From contig NZ_VCGY01000004.1 of the NCBI RefSeq assembly GCF_016597725.1, forward strand, positions 248,001 to 312,000: a stretch of DNA of 64,000 nt, given 5' to 3'. Source of the stretch: Marinobacter sp. 1-4A (GTDB lineage: Bacteria > Pseudomonadota > Gammaproteobacteria > Pseudomonadales > Oleiphilaceae). Positions 9,594-18,720 of the stretch are shown piece by piece (positions within the stretch are counted from its first letter, which is position 1; each line of letters begins with the position of its first letter). A model generated the notes under the pieces. It was not told where the DNA came from. It ran no database searches and saw nothing but the letters and a program-made list of their open reading frames with translations. The translations under genes and the position numbers were made by a program.

Positions 9594-9630
9594 CTGTGGT
9601 TCATAGCCTGCATCCGACAAGGAGACCTTT

Positions 9631-10689
9631 GTGAATACTCGTGAAAGATTATTGAAACGATTAGGTATTGCCTACCCGATCATTCAAGCACCAATGGCTG
9701 GCCTATCCACACCTGAACTCGCGGCCTCTGTGACCAATTCAGGTGGCATGGGCTCTCTGGGAATCGGTGCCAGTACACCTGCTCAAGCTCGCTCAATGAT
9801 CGAGCAGACTCAGGCTCTGACCTCCGGATCCTTCAACGTGAATGTGTTTTGCCATCAGCCTGCACAACGTAATGCAGCGATAGAGGAGACCTGGGTACGT
9901 TATCTGGCGCCTTTGTTTGCCGAGGCGGGTATAGAGCCACCAGACACACTCAGTGAAATCTACACATCGTTTGTTGGGGATAACGAAACACTCGACTTGC
10001 TGCTTGAACTGAAACCCGCAGTTGTCAGTTTTCACTTTGGTACGCCATCGGCTGACTGCATTGCTGCACTGAAACGGGCGGGGATATATACCATGGCGAC
10101 AGCGACGAGCCGGGCGGAAGCTGCGAAGATTGAGGCCGCAGGAATTGATGCGATTGTGGCACAGGGTATTGAAGCGGGTGGACACAGAGGAACTTTTAAT
10201 CCTGACGCAACGGATGAAAGCTTGAGCACTCTAGCGCTTGTGCGGTTGTTATTGCAGCAGACAACCCTGCCGATTATCGCAGCCGGTGGAATAATGGATG
10301 GTTTCGCGATGAAAGCCGCGTTGGCATCAGGTGCGGCTGCCGTACAACTCGGTACAGCATTTGTATTATGCCCGGAGTCTGCGGCAAATGAAGGGTATCG
10401 GGTAGCGCTGAAAAGCGAGAGAGCAGCAGAAACACGATTAACGAAAGTGCTCTCTGGGCGACCTGCGCGAGGAATCGTCAATCGGCTTATTTCATTTGGT
10501 GAAGCCAAAGATAGCCCGCCGCCTGCAGACTATCCCGTTGCATATGATGCTGCTAAGCGTCTAAACGGGGCAGCCTCCATGCTTGGAAACCACGAGTTCG
10601 CTGCGCACTGGGCAGGGCAAGGCGCACCTTTGGCGCGAGAACTACCGGCAGCTGATTTGATGGCATTAATTCTGGCGGAGAGCGTATGA
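9631..10689 (+). CDS. Nitronate monooxygenase (2-nitropropane dioxygenase family)
   Basis: A 352-residue FMN-dependent TIM-barrel enzyme that oxidises propionate-3-nitronate or alkyl nitronates to carbonyl compounds plus nitrite, a detoxification role. Visible motifs are the N-terminal IIQAPMAGLSTPELA, the central AQGIEAGGHRG (with the catalytic-type His) and the C-terminal phosphate-binding IIAAGGIMDG and AAAVQLGTAFVLCPES. The start is GTG at 9631 with GGAG about 8 bases upstream. It stands alone, just after the repeat array, so its promoter may lie in or have been altered by that array. Confidence 0.88.
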   Translation: MNTRERLLKRLGIAYPIIQAPMAGLSTPELAASVTNSGGMGSLGIGASTPAQARSMIEQTQALTSGSFNVNVFCHQPAQRNAAIEETWVRYLAPLFAEAGIEPPDTLSEIYTSFVGDNETLDLLLELKPAVVSFHFGTPSADCIAALKRAGIYTMATATSRAEAAKIEAAGIDAIVAQGIEAGGHRGTFNPDATDESLSTLALVRLLLQQTTLPIIAAGGIMDGFAMKAALASGAAAVQLGTAFVLCPESAANEGYRVALKSERAAETRLTKVLSGRPARGIVNRLISFGEAKDSPPPADYPVAYDAAKRLNGAASMLGNHEFAAHWAGQGAPLARELPAADLMALILAESV

Positions 10690-10776
10690 TATCCGGTCGA
10701 CAGGTCAGCAACCTCAAGGGATGCACATGACAGTCATAACGCTTACGTGGGGCTGTTTTAAGCCTGAGGAACCCGA

Positions 10777-11502
10777 ATGAGTTTAAAAGTTGGCATTCTT
10801 GCCGCTGGCATCACGCCTGACGACCTGCTTCCTGAGTTCGGCTCCTATGCCGAAATGTTCAAACGCCTGTTCAAGCGGGCTGGCTATACCTTTGAGTACC
10901 TTACCTTCGACGTTCGCGACGATGATTTTCCGGCTTCGGCCAAGGATTGCGATGCTTGGATAGTGACAGGGTCAAAAGCCAACGTTTATGAGGATCTTCC
11001 TTGGATGCGGCGGCTGAAATCGCTGATCCTCGAAATCTACAAGGCCGATTTGCCCACAGTGGGTATCTGTTTTGGACATCAGATCATTGCAGAGGCGTTT
11101 GGCGGTAACGTTAATAAGGATCCGGGTGGCTGGGGAGTAGGTCTGCACCGTTACGAATTGGTTCCAGACACCGGGGAAGTTGGTGCGGGCATGACCGGCT
11201 TCACCCTCAGTGCAATGCATCAGGATCAGGTTTTGGTAAAACCTGAGTCAGCAAAGGTATTGGCCCATTCGCCGTTCTGTCCTTTTGCTGCATTGCAGTA
11301 CGATGACCGTATCCTGACCTTTCAAGCGCACCCAGAGTTTGATGTCACCTTTGAAACACGCCTTGTTGAACACCTGCGGGGCAAGCCTGTCCCCAAAGAT
11401 AAGGCAGATCAGGCTTTGGAGGGCCTAACTTTGCCATCGGCAGCCACGGATTCCACCGCCATTGCTCACTGGATGGCAAACTTTCTGCAGCGCGGAGAGT
11501 AG
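10777..11502 (+). CDS. Class I glutamine amidotransferase-like protein
   Basis: A 241-residue protein with a class I GATase fold like the amidotransferase half of GMP synthetase. The nucleophile elbow GICFGHQ (Cys near residue 97) and the His-x-Glu pair in QAHPEFD complete the catalytic triad. Such stand-alone proteins hydrolyse glutamine or gamma-glutamyl amides; the true substrate is unknown. GAGG lies about 8 bases before the ATG. It converges on gabT and shares a terminator region with it. A gamma-glutamyl-GABA role is tempting from position, but the sequence is not of PuuD type as far as I can see. Confidence 0.83.
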   Translation: MSLKVGILAAGITPDDLLPEFGSYAEMFKRLFKRAGYTFEYLTFDVRDDDFPASAKDCDAWIVTGSKANVYEDLPWMRRLKSLILEIYKADLPTVGICFGHQIIAEAFGGNVNKDPGGWGVGLHRYELVPDTGEVGAGMTGFTLSAMHQDQVLVKPESAKVLAHSPFCPFAALQYDDRILTFQAHPEFDVTFETRLVEHLRGKPVPKDKADQALEGLTLPSAATDSTAIAHWMANFLQRGE

Positions 11503-11512
11503 AAAAAGCAAA

Positions 11513-11528
11513 GGCGCCCGAGGGCGCC
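11513..11528 (-). terminator. Terminator of the gabD-gabT operon
   Basis: A short GC-rich stem (GGCGCCC / GGGCGCC, two-base loop) between two convergent genes. On the minus strand it is followed by TTTGCTTTTTC, which fits rho-independent termination of gabT. On the plus strand it may also slow the amidotransferase transcript. Confidence 0.65.
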
Positions 11529-11547
11529 AAATGTGCATTCAGCTGGA

Positions 11548-12879
11548 TTAACGGCTGCTTCCGCTAAGGGCGGAAAAGCACGCATCGAGAATATCCATAC
11601 TCTCATCAATCAATGCATCGCTGATCGTCAGGGCCGGCAGGAAACGAATCACGTTGCCACGAATGCCGCAGGACAGCAGAATCACCCCTGCTTTGGCAGC
11701 CTCGGAAACCACGGCTGCGGTCAGTTCGGGATCGGGCCGATTAACATCGCCGTCAACCACCAGCTCCATAGCGATCATGGCACCCAGATTGCGCACATCT
11801 CCAACTCGTTGTGGATAGCGTGATTGCAGCTGCCGGAGGCGCCCAGTAAGCCTTTCGCCAACCTGCAACGCACGTTCACATAGCTGTTCTTCCTCAATAA
11901 TATCAAGCACAGCAAGCGCAGCTGCGCATCCGATCGGGGAGCCGCCGTAGGTACCCCCAAGACCACCGGGCGCAGGCTGATCCATAATGTCAGCCTTACC
12001 CACCACAGCAGCGATCGGGAAGCCACCGGCAATGCCTTTGGCCATTGTCATCAGATCCGGCTCAACATTGGCGTATTGGATGGCAAACATCTTGCCCGTA
12101 CGGGCAAAGCCGGTCTGGATTTCATCGGCAATCAGCAAAATACCGTGCTCATCACAACGCTGGCGCAGGGCCCGCAGGAATTCTGCGGGGGCGTGGTAGA
12201 AGCCACCTTCACCCTGAACAGGCTCGACGATAATGGCGGCGACCCGATTGGGCTCGATATCGCATACGAACAGATCGTCAAGAGCTCGCAACGACTCTTC
12301 AACCGAGACGCCGTGATAAGCATTAGGGAAGGGCGCATGGTAGATCTCGCCAGGGAAAGGCCCAAACCCAACTTTGTAAGGCTTAACCTTACCTGTCAGC
12401 CCCATTGTCAGGTTGGTACGGCCATGAAAACCGCCCTTGAAGGCAATAACGCCGGGGCGCCCTGTGTATGAACGTGCAATTTTTACGCAGTTTTCAACAG
12501 CTTCAGCGCCAGTCGTTACAAAGATGCTTTTCTTTGGAGTATTTCCCGGCGCTATGGCATTGAGTTTTTCGGCTAGCTCGACTGCAGATTCATAGGGTGT
12601 GACCATCAAGCAGGTATGGCTGAAGCGCTCTAACTGCGCCTGGACAGCAGCCTGAATGCGTGGGTGGCTATGGCCCGTATTGCTAACGGCAATGCCAGCG
12701 CCCAGATCGATAAATCGATTGCCTTCCACGTCCCATATTTCAGCGTTGAGCGCTTTGTTTACGTATACCGGATGCAATGCACCCTGACCTTGAGCCATGG
12801 CTGCGGCGCGACGGATATGCAGGGATTCATTTGTCACGGCTGTAGTCTCCTGATTCATGACGGCTGTCTTCTGGTTCAT
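11548..12879 (-). CDS. gabT: 4-aminobutyrate aminotransferase
   Basis: A 443-residue class III PLP aminotransferase that converts GABA and 2-oxoglutarate to succinate semialdehyde and glutamate. Visible are TTGAEAVENCVKIAR (cofactor phosphate loop), the Asp in LLIADEIQTGFARTG and the PLP Lys in TMAKGIAGGFPI. The start at 12879 has AGGAG nine bases upstream. The N-terminus carries a near-duplicate: MNQKTAV is followed directly by MNQETTAV, so a second in-frame ATG is available. It follows gabD by 29 bases and forms an operon with it. Confidence 0.93.
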   Translation of the reverse strand: MNQKTAVMNQETTAVTNESLHIRRAAAMAQGQGALHPVYVNKALNAEIWDVEGNRFIDLGAGIAVSNTGHSHPRIQAAVQAQLERFSHTCLMVTPYESAVELAEKLNAIAPGNTPKKSIFVTTGAEAVENCVKIARSYTGRPGVIAFKGGFHGRTNLTMGLTGKVKPYKVGFGPFPGEIYHAPFPNAYHGVSVEESLRALDDLFVCDIEPNRVAAIIVEPVQGEGGFYHAPAEFLRALRQRCDEHGILLIADEIQTGFARTGKMFAIQYANVEPDLMTMAKGIAGGFPIAAVVGKADIMDQPAPGGLGGTYGGSPIGCAAALAVLDIIEEEQLCERALQVGERLTGRLRQLQSRYPQRVGDVRNLGAMIAMELVVDGDVNRPDPELTAAVVSEAAKAGVILLSCGIRGNVIRFLPALTISDALIDESMDILDACFSALSGSSR

Positions 12880-12908
12880 GACTGGTTTCTCCTTGTTTGT
12901 GGGGCGCT

Positions 12909-14372
12909 TCAGCGAATGCCGCCCATGCACAAGTATTTGATTTCAACAAAATCATCGATGCCGTAGCGTGAGCCTTCACGGCCAATGCCGGATTCCTTGA
13001 TGCCGCCAAAAGGCGCGACTTCTGTGGAAATAATGCCTTCGTTGATTCCGACCATGCCAAACTCGAGTGCCTCGGCAACGCGCCAGACCCGGCCGATATC
13101 GCGGCTGTAGAAATAAGCTGCAAGGCCAAAAGGCGTATCGTTTGCCAACGCCACAGCTTCCGATTCCTCACTGAACCGGAACACCGTCGCCACAGGGCCG
13201 AAAATCTCTTCCGTTGCGATAGACATGCTGGTGGTTACACCGGTCAACACGGTGGGCGGGTAAAAGTTAGAGTGGTCCGGAACGGCGGTATTCTGCTGAG
13301 TAATTTTCGCACCCTTGGCAAGCGCTTCCTCAACCAAGCCGTGTACTTTATTGACTGCTTTATCATTAATCAGAGGGCCAATGTTAACGGCCTCACCAAA
13401 GCCATCTCCAACGGTTAGGTTGTGCACAGCCGTGTTCAGCTTTTCAATAAACAGATCGTGAATACCGTCTTGAACCAGAATACGGTTGGTGCATACGCAG
13501 GTCTGTCCTGCGTTGCGGAACTTAGAGGCCATCAACCCAGCAATGGCCGAATCCAGATCAGCATCATCAAAAACAATAAAAGGCGCGTTACCCCCTAATT
13601 CTAAAGAGACCTTCTTTACGGTATCTGCGCACTGACGCATCAGCAGTTTGCCGACCGGCGTAGAGCCAGTGAATGAGAGCTTGCGCACACGGGAATCCTC
13701 ACACAGTGTGCGACCAACTTCCGGAGCTTGAAGCGTAGTTACAACGTTCAGAACGCCAGCTGGAATTCCGGCCTGAAGGCTTAGCTCGGCCAGCGCAAGC
13801 GCACAAAGCGGCGTATCTTCGCCCGGTTTGATGACTACGGTGCAGCCCGCAGCCAAAGCTGGTGCAACTTTGCGGGTGATCATGGCAATAGGGAAGTTCC
13901 AGGGCGTGATCGCAGCAACCACACCTATGGGTTGCTTGATGGTCACCAGTCGCTTGTCCGGGCCATGGGCAGGAATTACATCGCCGTATATGCGCTTGGC
14001 TTCTTCTGCAAACCATTCAACAAAGGAGGCACCATAGGCGACTTCTCCCTTCGCTTCTGCAAAGGGCTTTCCCTGTTCACTGGTCATGATAGTGGCAAGA
14101 TCATCCTGATGCGTAAGGATAAGATTGAACCAGTTACGCAGAAGGATGGAGCGTTCTTTCGCTGTTAGGGCCTGCCAAGGTTTCAGTGCTTTTTCGGCAG
14201 CGTCGATCGCAATACGGGTTTCGTCTGCTCCTAAGTCTGGAACGGAACCAATCGTGGCGCCGGTACTGGGATTAAAAACAGGAAACAAACGTAATTTATT
14301 AGCCTGGACCCACTGTCCATTGATGAAAGCGCGATCCCGGAACAGATCGGGCTGATTCAGTTTTAACGTCAT
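12909..14372 (-). CDS. gabD: Succinate-semialdehyde dehydrogenase [NAD(P)+]
   Basis: A 487-residue aldehyde dehydrogenase that oxidises succinate semialdehyde to succinate, the second step of the GABA shunt. The catalytic Glu lies in LELGGNAPF and the nucleophilic Cys in FRNAGQTCVC; the cofactor loop FTGSTPVGK is intact. I start it at ATG 14372, because GGAG six bases upstream would lie inside the coding region if the GTG at 14384 were used. First gene of the gabD-gabT operon, divergent from a LysR regulator. Confidence 0.94.
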   Translation of the reverse strand: MTLKLNQPDLFRDRAFINGQWVQANKLRLFPVFNPSTGATIGSVPDLGADETRIAIDAAEKALKPWQALTAKERSILLRNWFNLILTHQDDLATIMTSEQGKPFAEAKGEVAYGASFVEWFAEEAKRIYGDVIPAHGPDKRLVTIKQPIGVVAAITPWNFPIAMITRKVAPALAAGCTVVIKPGEDTPLCALALAELSLQAGIPAGVLNVVTTLQAPEVGRTLCEDSRVRKLSFTGSTPVGKLLMRQCADTVKKVSLELGGNAPFIVFDDADLDSAIAGLMASKFRNAGQTCVCTNRILVQDGIHDLFIEKLNTAVHNLTVGDGFGEAVNIGPLINDKAVNKVHGLVEEALAKGAKITQQNTAVPDHSNFYPPTVLTGVTTSMSIATEEIFGPVATVFRFSEESEAVALANDTPFGLAAYFYSRDIGRVWRVAEALEFGMVGINEGIISTEVAPFGGIKESGIGREGSRYGIDDFVEIKYLCMGGIR

Positions 14373-14486
14373 ACAGAGCTCCACAACCTACTAAAAAGAG
14401 AGTCATCTAGGTGGGGGGATAGTAAGACCGAGCATTTGTGTGATAAACATAAATGATCAGGCGTATACGTTGAGAGCGATCAAACA

Positions 14487-15404
14487 ATGAAAAAAGATCT
14501 GAAAGTCAGACTGGGGCAAGTAGGGGATTACGAGATACGCCTGCTCAAAGTGTTTGAAGCCGTGGTTGAGAGTGGTGGGTTTTCAGCAGCAGAGGGAGAG
14601 TTGAATATCGGCCGCTCGACCATTAGCACGCACATCGCAAACCTTGAAGATCGGCTGAATCTCAAGCTTTGTTTTCGCGGCCGCAGTGGTTTTTCACTTA
14701 CAGAAGAGGGGGCCGAAGTTTATGAACTGATGAAGACACTGCTCTCGGCCCTTGAGGGTTTTCGCTCAGGCGTAAACGCCCTGCATGTAAGTCTCACTGG
14801 TGAACTGCGTGTTATCGCCAGCGACACCATTTGCATGGATCCGCAATCCGGGCTCTCGGAAGCGATTGCCCGATTTTCCAAAGCCGCGCCCGATGTGAAT
14901 GTGCTGCTGGATGTAAAGTCCCTCAGCGACATCGAGCGAATGGTCTTGAACGATGAAGCAGATATTGGCCTGATTCCCCAGCATCGTCAGCTTTCCGGGC
15001 TGGACTATCGTCCTCTCTATGTCGATGACTGCCACCTCTACTGCAGCCGCACACACCCGCTGTACCATGCAAAACCATCGCCTCAACTGCTAGATCAGGT
15101 GCTCTCCAGCAAAGTTGTTCATGCAGGCATTCACACCAGTCCGGAAGTTGGAGCCCAACTGGCCGACATGAACAAAGCGGCGATTTCCTATTTCTATGAA
15201 GCTCGATTAGCGATGATACTATCTGGCGCATACATCGGGTTCATGCCAGACGCCTACGTTCAGCGTTACGTTGATGAAGGGGATTTGCGCGCCCTTGTGC
15301 CAGAAACCAAGCACTACTCATTAGGAATCTGCACGATTACACGCACATACGGCAGGGCGAAAAGAGCGCGAGAGCTTTTTTTGGAACACTGGGTAGGTGT
15401 TTAA
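14487..15404 (+). CDS. LysR family regulator divergent from gabDT
   Basis: A 305-residue LysR regulator: helix-turn-helix at about residues 16-75 (VFEAVVESGGFSAAEGELNIGRSTISTHIANLE) and an effector-binding domain beyond residue 100. It faces away from gabD across a 114-base gap, the usual arrangement for a pathway-specific activator, so it most likely governs GABA or succinate-semialdehyde use. The gap contains an imperfect inverted repeat, TTTGTG-N7-CATAAA around 14432-14450, a weak candidate operator. It is not the PLP-type GabR (GntR/MocR) of Firmicutes. Confidence 0.87.
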   Translation: MKKDLKVRLGQVGDYEIRLLKVFEAVVESGGFSAAEGELNIGRSTISTHIANLEDRLNLKLCFRGRSGFSLTEEGAEVYELMKTLLSALEGFRSGVNALHVSLTGELRVIASDTICMDPQSGLSEAIARFSKAAPDVNVLLDVKSLSDIERMVLNDEADIGLIPQHRQLSGLDYRPLYVDDCHLYCSRTHPLYHAKPSPQLLDQVLSSKVVHAGIHTSPEVGAQLADMNKAAISYFYEARLAMILSGAYIGFMPDAYVQRYVDEGDLRALVPETKHYSLGICTITRTYGRAKRARELFLEHWVGV

Positions 15405-15414
15405 AGCAAGGATA

Positions 15415-16617
15415 TCAGGCCAGCCATTCCAGTATTTGGTCGTGCACCACCTTGTTGTCTAGAAGCTCCAGATGGTTCAGCTTTTCGAACACTCGATAAT
15501 CTTCCGGACGAATGTGCAGTCTTCTCAGATCGTCAGCATGGTGCCCCTTGGCGCTGTCTAATCGAACCAGAAGGTCACCCACCATCGTGCTGGGTATGGT
15601 GGATACATGCTTACCCACGGTTGCGGCGATAAAATAATGCCGCGTACCTTCGTGTAGTGGAACGGGTTTGCGATAGTCCGGGTGGAAATCATCTTGATCT
15701 ATGCCTTGCCAATCATCGTCAAGCAAATTGCCATGCCGAAGATCCTTGATGCCAGCACTTGTGTGCTGGGCTAGAGCAAATGGACTGGCATAGCGGAACT
15801 TCTTCATAACAAAGGTCAACAGATTTCCGGCTTTGGCCAAGGCTGCGCCGTGGTGGGGTGAACCAAGATAAAGCGCATTTTTTAATAGCTTAGGCCAAGA
15901 CAGTTCACGCTCACTGGCGTACCAGCAAGCGCTGCGGATAACCAGCCCACCCATGCTATGGCCGATTAGCGTAAGTTCTTCAACTCCCACGGGCCAATTC
16001 TCAACTAAAACCTGAAGTTGTTCTGCTAACTCCTTGCCATTGCTCGAAATATGACGCCCGGTATTGTAGTTCAAATATAGGGGCGTGTAACCTTGAGCAC
16101 GCTGCAATTCGGTACCCAGATTGCCTTCACTATGGCCTTTCCAGTACTCATGTGAGAGGCACAAGCCATGAACCAGTACGAGAATTCGTGGGCTGGCATC
16201 CGGAACCACAGAGGTCAGGTTTGCGGATTTAGGCAGCACTCTTTCGCCACTGCTGTTCCGGAAATTCATGGTAATCGCCAGAGGATTATTACTGGCTTCC
16301 AAATGATCTCCGCAGACCCCGTTTAGCGCAGCGGCTACTTTCACGTTTTGGGGCAACTGCGATGACTCATCGACCATGGAAAACCTGTCGAGAGACGTGT
16401 GCAAGCCTCGCTGAAGTACAGAGGTAGTTGATTGAATTACTCTGTAGGTTCGGCCTTGCCGCGCTTTGGGAGGTAAGCCTGCAATATCACGCAGTCGGTT
16501 CAGCGGGTTGGCGTCTTTCACAACCGTGCGGTGCATGGTTTCCGTAATATCGGTAACGCCGCTGGTAAGGTCCAAAAGTAGTTGAGCTGAACCATGCAGG
16601 GTTTTGATTGAGACCAT
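15415..16617 (-). CDS. Alpha/beta hydrolase, lipase-like (PGAP1-type core)
   Basis: A 400-residue hydrolase. The oxyanion block LVHGLCLSHEYW and the nucleophile elbow GHSMGG are followed by the helix LVIRSACWYA; a His near the C-terminus (LNHLELLD) completes a Ser-Asp-His set. The N-terminal 130 residues are helical and unlike the core. No signal peptide is evident, so the enzyme is probably cytoplasmic or membrane-peripheral. GGAG nine bases before ATG 16617 decides that start over a longer reading to 16671. It converges with the LysR gene with only 10 bases between stops. The substrate, probably an ester or lipid, is unknown. Confidence 0.8.
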   Translation of the reverse strand: MVSIKTLHGSAQLLLDLTSGVTDITETMHRTVVKDANPLNRLRDIAGLPPKARQGRTYRVIQSTTSVLQRGLHTSLDRFSMVDESSQLPQNVKVAAALNGVCGDHLEASNNPLAITMNFRNSSGERVLPKSANLTSVVPDASPRILVLVHGLCLSHEYWKGHSEGNLGTELQRAQGYTPLYLNYNTGRHISSNGKELAEQLQVLVENWPVGVEELTLIGHSMGGLVIRSACWYASERELSWPKLLKNALYLGSPHHGAALAKAGNLLTFVMKKFRYASPFALAQHTSAGIKDLRHGNLLDDDWQGIDQDDFHPDYRKPVPLHEGTRHYFIAATVGKHVSTIPSTMVGDLLVRLDSAKGHHADDLRRLHIRPEDYRVFEKLNHLELLDNKVVHDQILEWLA

Positions 16618-16824
16618 TTTACTGTGCTCCAGAAGTTCGTTCAGAACGTGCTGAAAAAACGATACAACCACTATCCAACGAATGATGGCCCTTGCACATG
16701 GCCTGTTTTTAGGCAGAGACGGTCATTTCGGTATTATTCCGATTAAACAGGCTGCGATGCCAAAATTCATTACACAGACCACTCTTGAGCATGCGCTTTC
16801 ATAATTGATCAGAACTAAGTATAT

Positions 16825-16840
16825 TGTTCATATATGAACA
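16825..16840. promoter_or_regulatory. Palindromic operator of the RES toxin-antitoxin operon
   Basis: A perfect 16-base palindrome, TGTTCATA / TATGAACA, 22 bases before the antitoxin start. Xre/MbcA-type antitoxins autoregulate through such sites, so this is the likely binding site of the antitoxin or the complex. Confidence 0.7.
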
Positions 16841-16862
16841 CAAGCTTTGCAGGTGATGAGCT

Positions 16863-17267
16863 ATGACAGCGGTAGTTGAGCGAAAAAACACAGAGAGTGA
16901 CCGCGAGGCCGAAAAGGGACGCGTTGCCCTCAAAGGGTTCTTCCGGATAACGGAAGAGTGGGGATGTAGTGCAGAGGAACGAAGCAAGCTGCTCGGCGGG
17001 CCATCGAGAACAACGCTCTATAACTACTCCAAACTGAACCCAACCAAGCTTTCTAACGACACCATGGAGCGCATCAGTTATATCCTTGGGATTTATAAAG
17101 CGTTGCAGGTACTTTACCCGACCCATGAGCGTGCAAACCGAAGAATTCGCCTGAAAACATCGGAAATACCTTTCTGCGGTAAGTCTGCAATGGAGTTCAT
17201 GACCCAAGGCTCCATGATGAACCTGATGATGACCCGCCAATATTTTGATGCCAAGCGAGGGTGGTGA
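16863..17267 (+). CDS. Xre/MbcA/ParS-type antitoxin (DUF2384)
   Basis: A 134-residue protein with an N-terminal Xre-like helical region (LGGPSRTTLYNYSK near residues 45-60) and a C-terminal DUF2384 toxin-binding domain (residues about 85-134, with the FCGKSAMEFMTQG block). It neutralises a RES-domain toxin encoded directly downstream. The TGA stop shares one base with the toxin ATG (TGATG), indicating coupled translation and antitoxin-first order. A palindromic operator lies upstream. Confidence 0.86.
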   Translation: MTAVVERKNTESDREAEKGRVALKGFFRITEEWGCSAEERSKLLGGPSRTTLYNYSKLNPTKLSNDTMERISYILGIYKALQVLYPTHERANRRIRLKTSEIPFCGKSAMEFMTQGSMMNLMMTRQYFDAKRGW

Positions 17268-17983
17268 TGTTTTCTACCCCTCCGCTGCACCTTCCCGAAT
17301 GGCAAACCTACCGAATTATCCCCAGCCACTATCCTCCCATAGACCTTTTCGAACGCATCTACGAGCCAGACGAATTTGAGTTGGCCTTCGAAATTGAAAG
17401 CATGACCAATCCTCGATTGCGGGACGAAGCAGGTGATATCCATCTGGTGAAACCCTGCGACCGGATCAGCGGGCCTGGCAGCTCGCCGGTGATGGCATCG
17501 TTTACGCATATGGGCTTTGGAAGCCGCTTTGCCGACCGACATTTTGGAGTTTACTACGCGGCTAGTTCGTTAGAAGTTGCTATTCGCGAGACCGTTTTTC
17601 ACAAAGAACGCGAGCTATCTGCCGCCAACGAAGATTCCATAGAGCTCACCATGAGAGCCTACATTGGTTCCGTAGTGATGAGGATGCACGATATCCGTGG
17701 GCCCGAGTTCGAAGAACTGCATAATCCGGACGCTGATGATTACGGGTTAAGCCAGAAATTTGCGGGCCGATGGCGTAATAAAGGATCAAACGGGCTGCTA
17801 TATAACAGCGTTCGGCACCCGGGCGGTGAGTGTATCGCAGCGTTTAAACCAAAAGCGGTTTCTATACCGGTGCAAGGGCCGCACCTGAAATACTTTTGGG
17901 ATGGCGACAAGCAGCGCATTACCCATTGGGCGGAGATAGGGGAGGCGCACTCCCTCACTGGGCGGATGAGTGAGTTTGACTGA
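17267..17983 (+). CDS. RES-domain toxin (NAD-depleting, MbcT/ParT family)
   Basis: A 238-residue RES-domain protein. The core is GFGSRFADRHFGVYYAASSLEVAIRE, read in blocks: the Arg, Tyr and Glu residues correspond to the conserved RES active-site positions. Characterised family members degrade NAD+ or ADP-ribosylate a target such as PRPP synthetase. The ATG at 17267 overlaps the antitoxin stop by one base; an in-frame GTG at 17261 is an alternative. Both genes appear intact, so the module is probably functional. Confidence 0.86.
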   Translation: MFSTPPLHLPEWQTYRIIPSHYPPIDLFERIYEPDEFELAFEIESMTNPRLRDEAGDIHLVKPCDRISGPGSSPVMASFTHMGFGSRFADRHFGVYYAASSLEVAIRETVFHKERELSAANEDSIELTMRAYIGSVVMRMHDIRGPEFEELHNPDADDYGLSQKFAGRWRNKGSNGLLYNSVRHPGGECIAAFKPKAVSIPVQGPHLKYFWDGDKQRITHWAEIGEAHSLTGRMSEFD

Positions 17984-18054
17984 GGGGTGGTATGGTGGAG
18001 CTGCGAAATGGGTCGCAAAACCCCACAAAGTGATTCCATCTACAGTTACTGCCT

Positions 18055-18720
18055 ATGAAAATTCTACTGGTTGAGGATGACAATTTACTCGGTGACGGAA
18101 TTGCTGCGGGTATTGCACAGTCCGGCCTGGTGGTGGACTGGGTATTGGATGGGCAGCAGGCCGATACTGCGCTGGCCACAGGCACCTACGATGCCGTTGT
18201 ACTTGATTTGGGTCTTCCGGGGCTTTCTGGAATGGAGGTCTTGAAACGAGCCCGTGCAAGTGGAAAAGACCTGCCGATTCTGATTCTGACCGCTCGTGAT
18301 GCCGTGGAAGATCGAGTGGCCGGCCTGGATGCCGGTGCCGACGATTACCTTGTAAAGCCGTTTGATCTTTCTGAATTACAGGCACGCCTGCGGGCCTTAC
18401 TCCGCCGCTCCAAGGGGCATGCCGACCCCGTCATCAATCAGGGAGAACTCCAGGTCGACCCTGTCAGTCATTCGGTGTTTTGGTCTGGAAAGTCGGTTGA
18501 TCTGTCTGCACGTGAGTTCGCCATTCTCCACACATTGCTACTCAATGCCGGGAGAGTTATGTCAAAGGCACAGATTGAGGAGCAGCTATACGGCTGGGGA
18601 GAGGAGATCGAGAGTAATGCAATAGAAGTTTTTGTTCATCACCTGCGACGAAAATTGTCTCCGCAACTGATCCGTACTATCCGCGGTGTCGGGTACATGA
18701 TTGAGAAAACCACACCATGA
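18055..18720 (+). CDS. OmpR-family response regulator (QseB/TctD-like)
   Basis: A 221-residue response regulator: receiver domain (residues 1-115; acidic pair EDD, phospho-acceptor Asp in VVLDLGLPG, Lys in YLVKPF) and a C-terminal winged helix (residues 125-220; IRGVGYMIE). It overlaps the kinase gene by 4 bases (ATGA). Sequence is of the QseB/PmrA branch. A CCTTAAG-N6-TTAAGG element downstream of the kinase gene, before the small exported protein, is a candidate target. Confidence 0.92.
   Translation: MKILLVEDDNLLGDGIAAGIAQSGLVVDWVLDGQQADTALATGTYDAVVLDLGLPGLSGMEVLKRARASGKDLPILILTARDAVEDRVAGLDAGADDYLVKPFDLSELQARLRALLRRSKGHADPVINQGELQVDPVSHSVFWSGKSVDLSAREFAILHTLLLNAGRVMSKAQIEEQLYGWGEEIESNAIEVFVHHLRRKLSPQLIRTIRGVGYMIEKTTP

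Noticed and set aside
14432..14450. Inverted repeat between gabD and the LysR gene as a firm operator
   Set aside because: The half-sites are imperfect and A/T-rich; noted only as a weak candidate.
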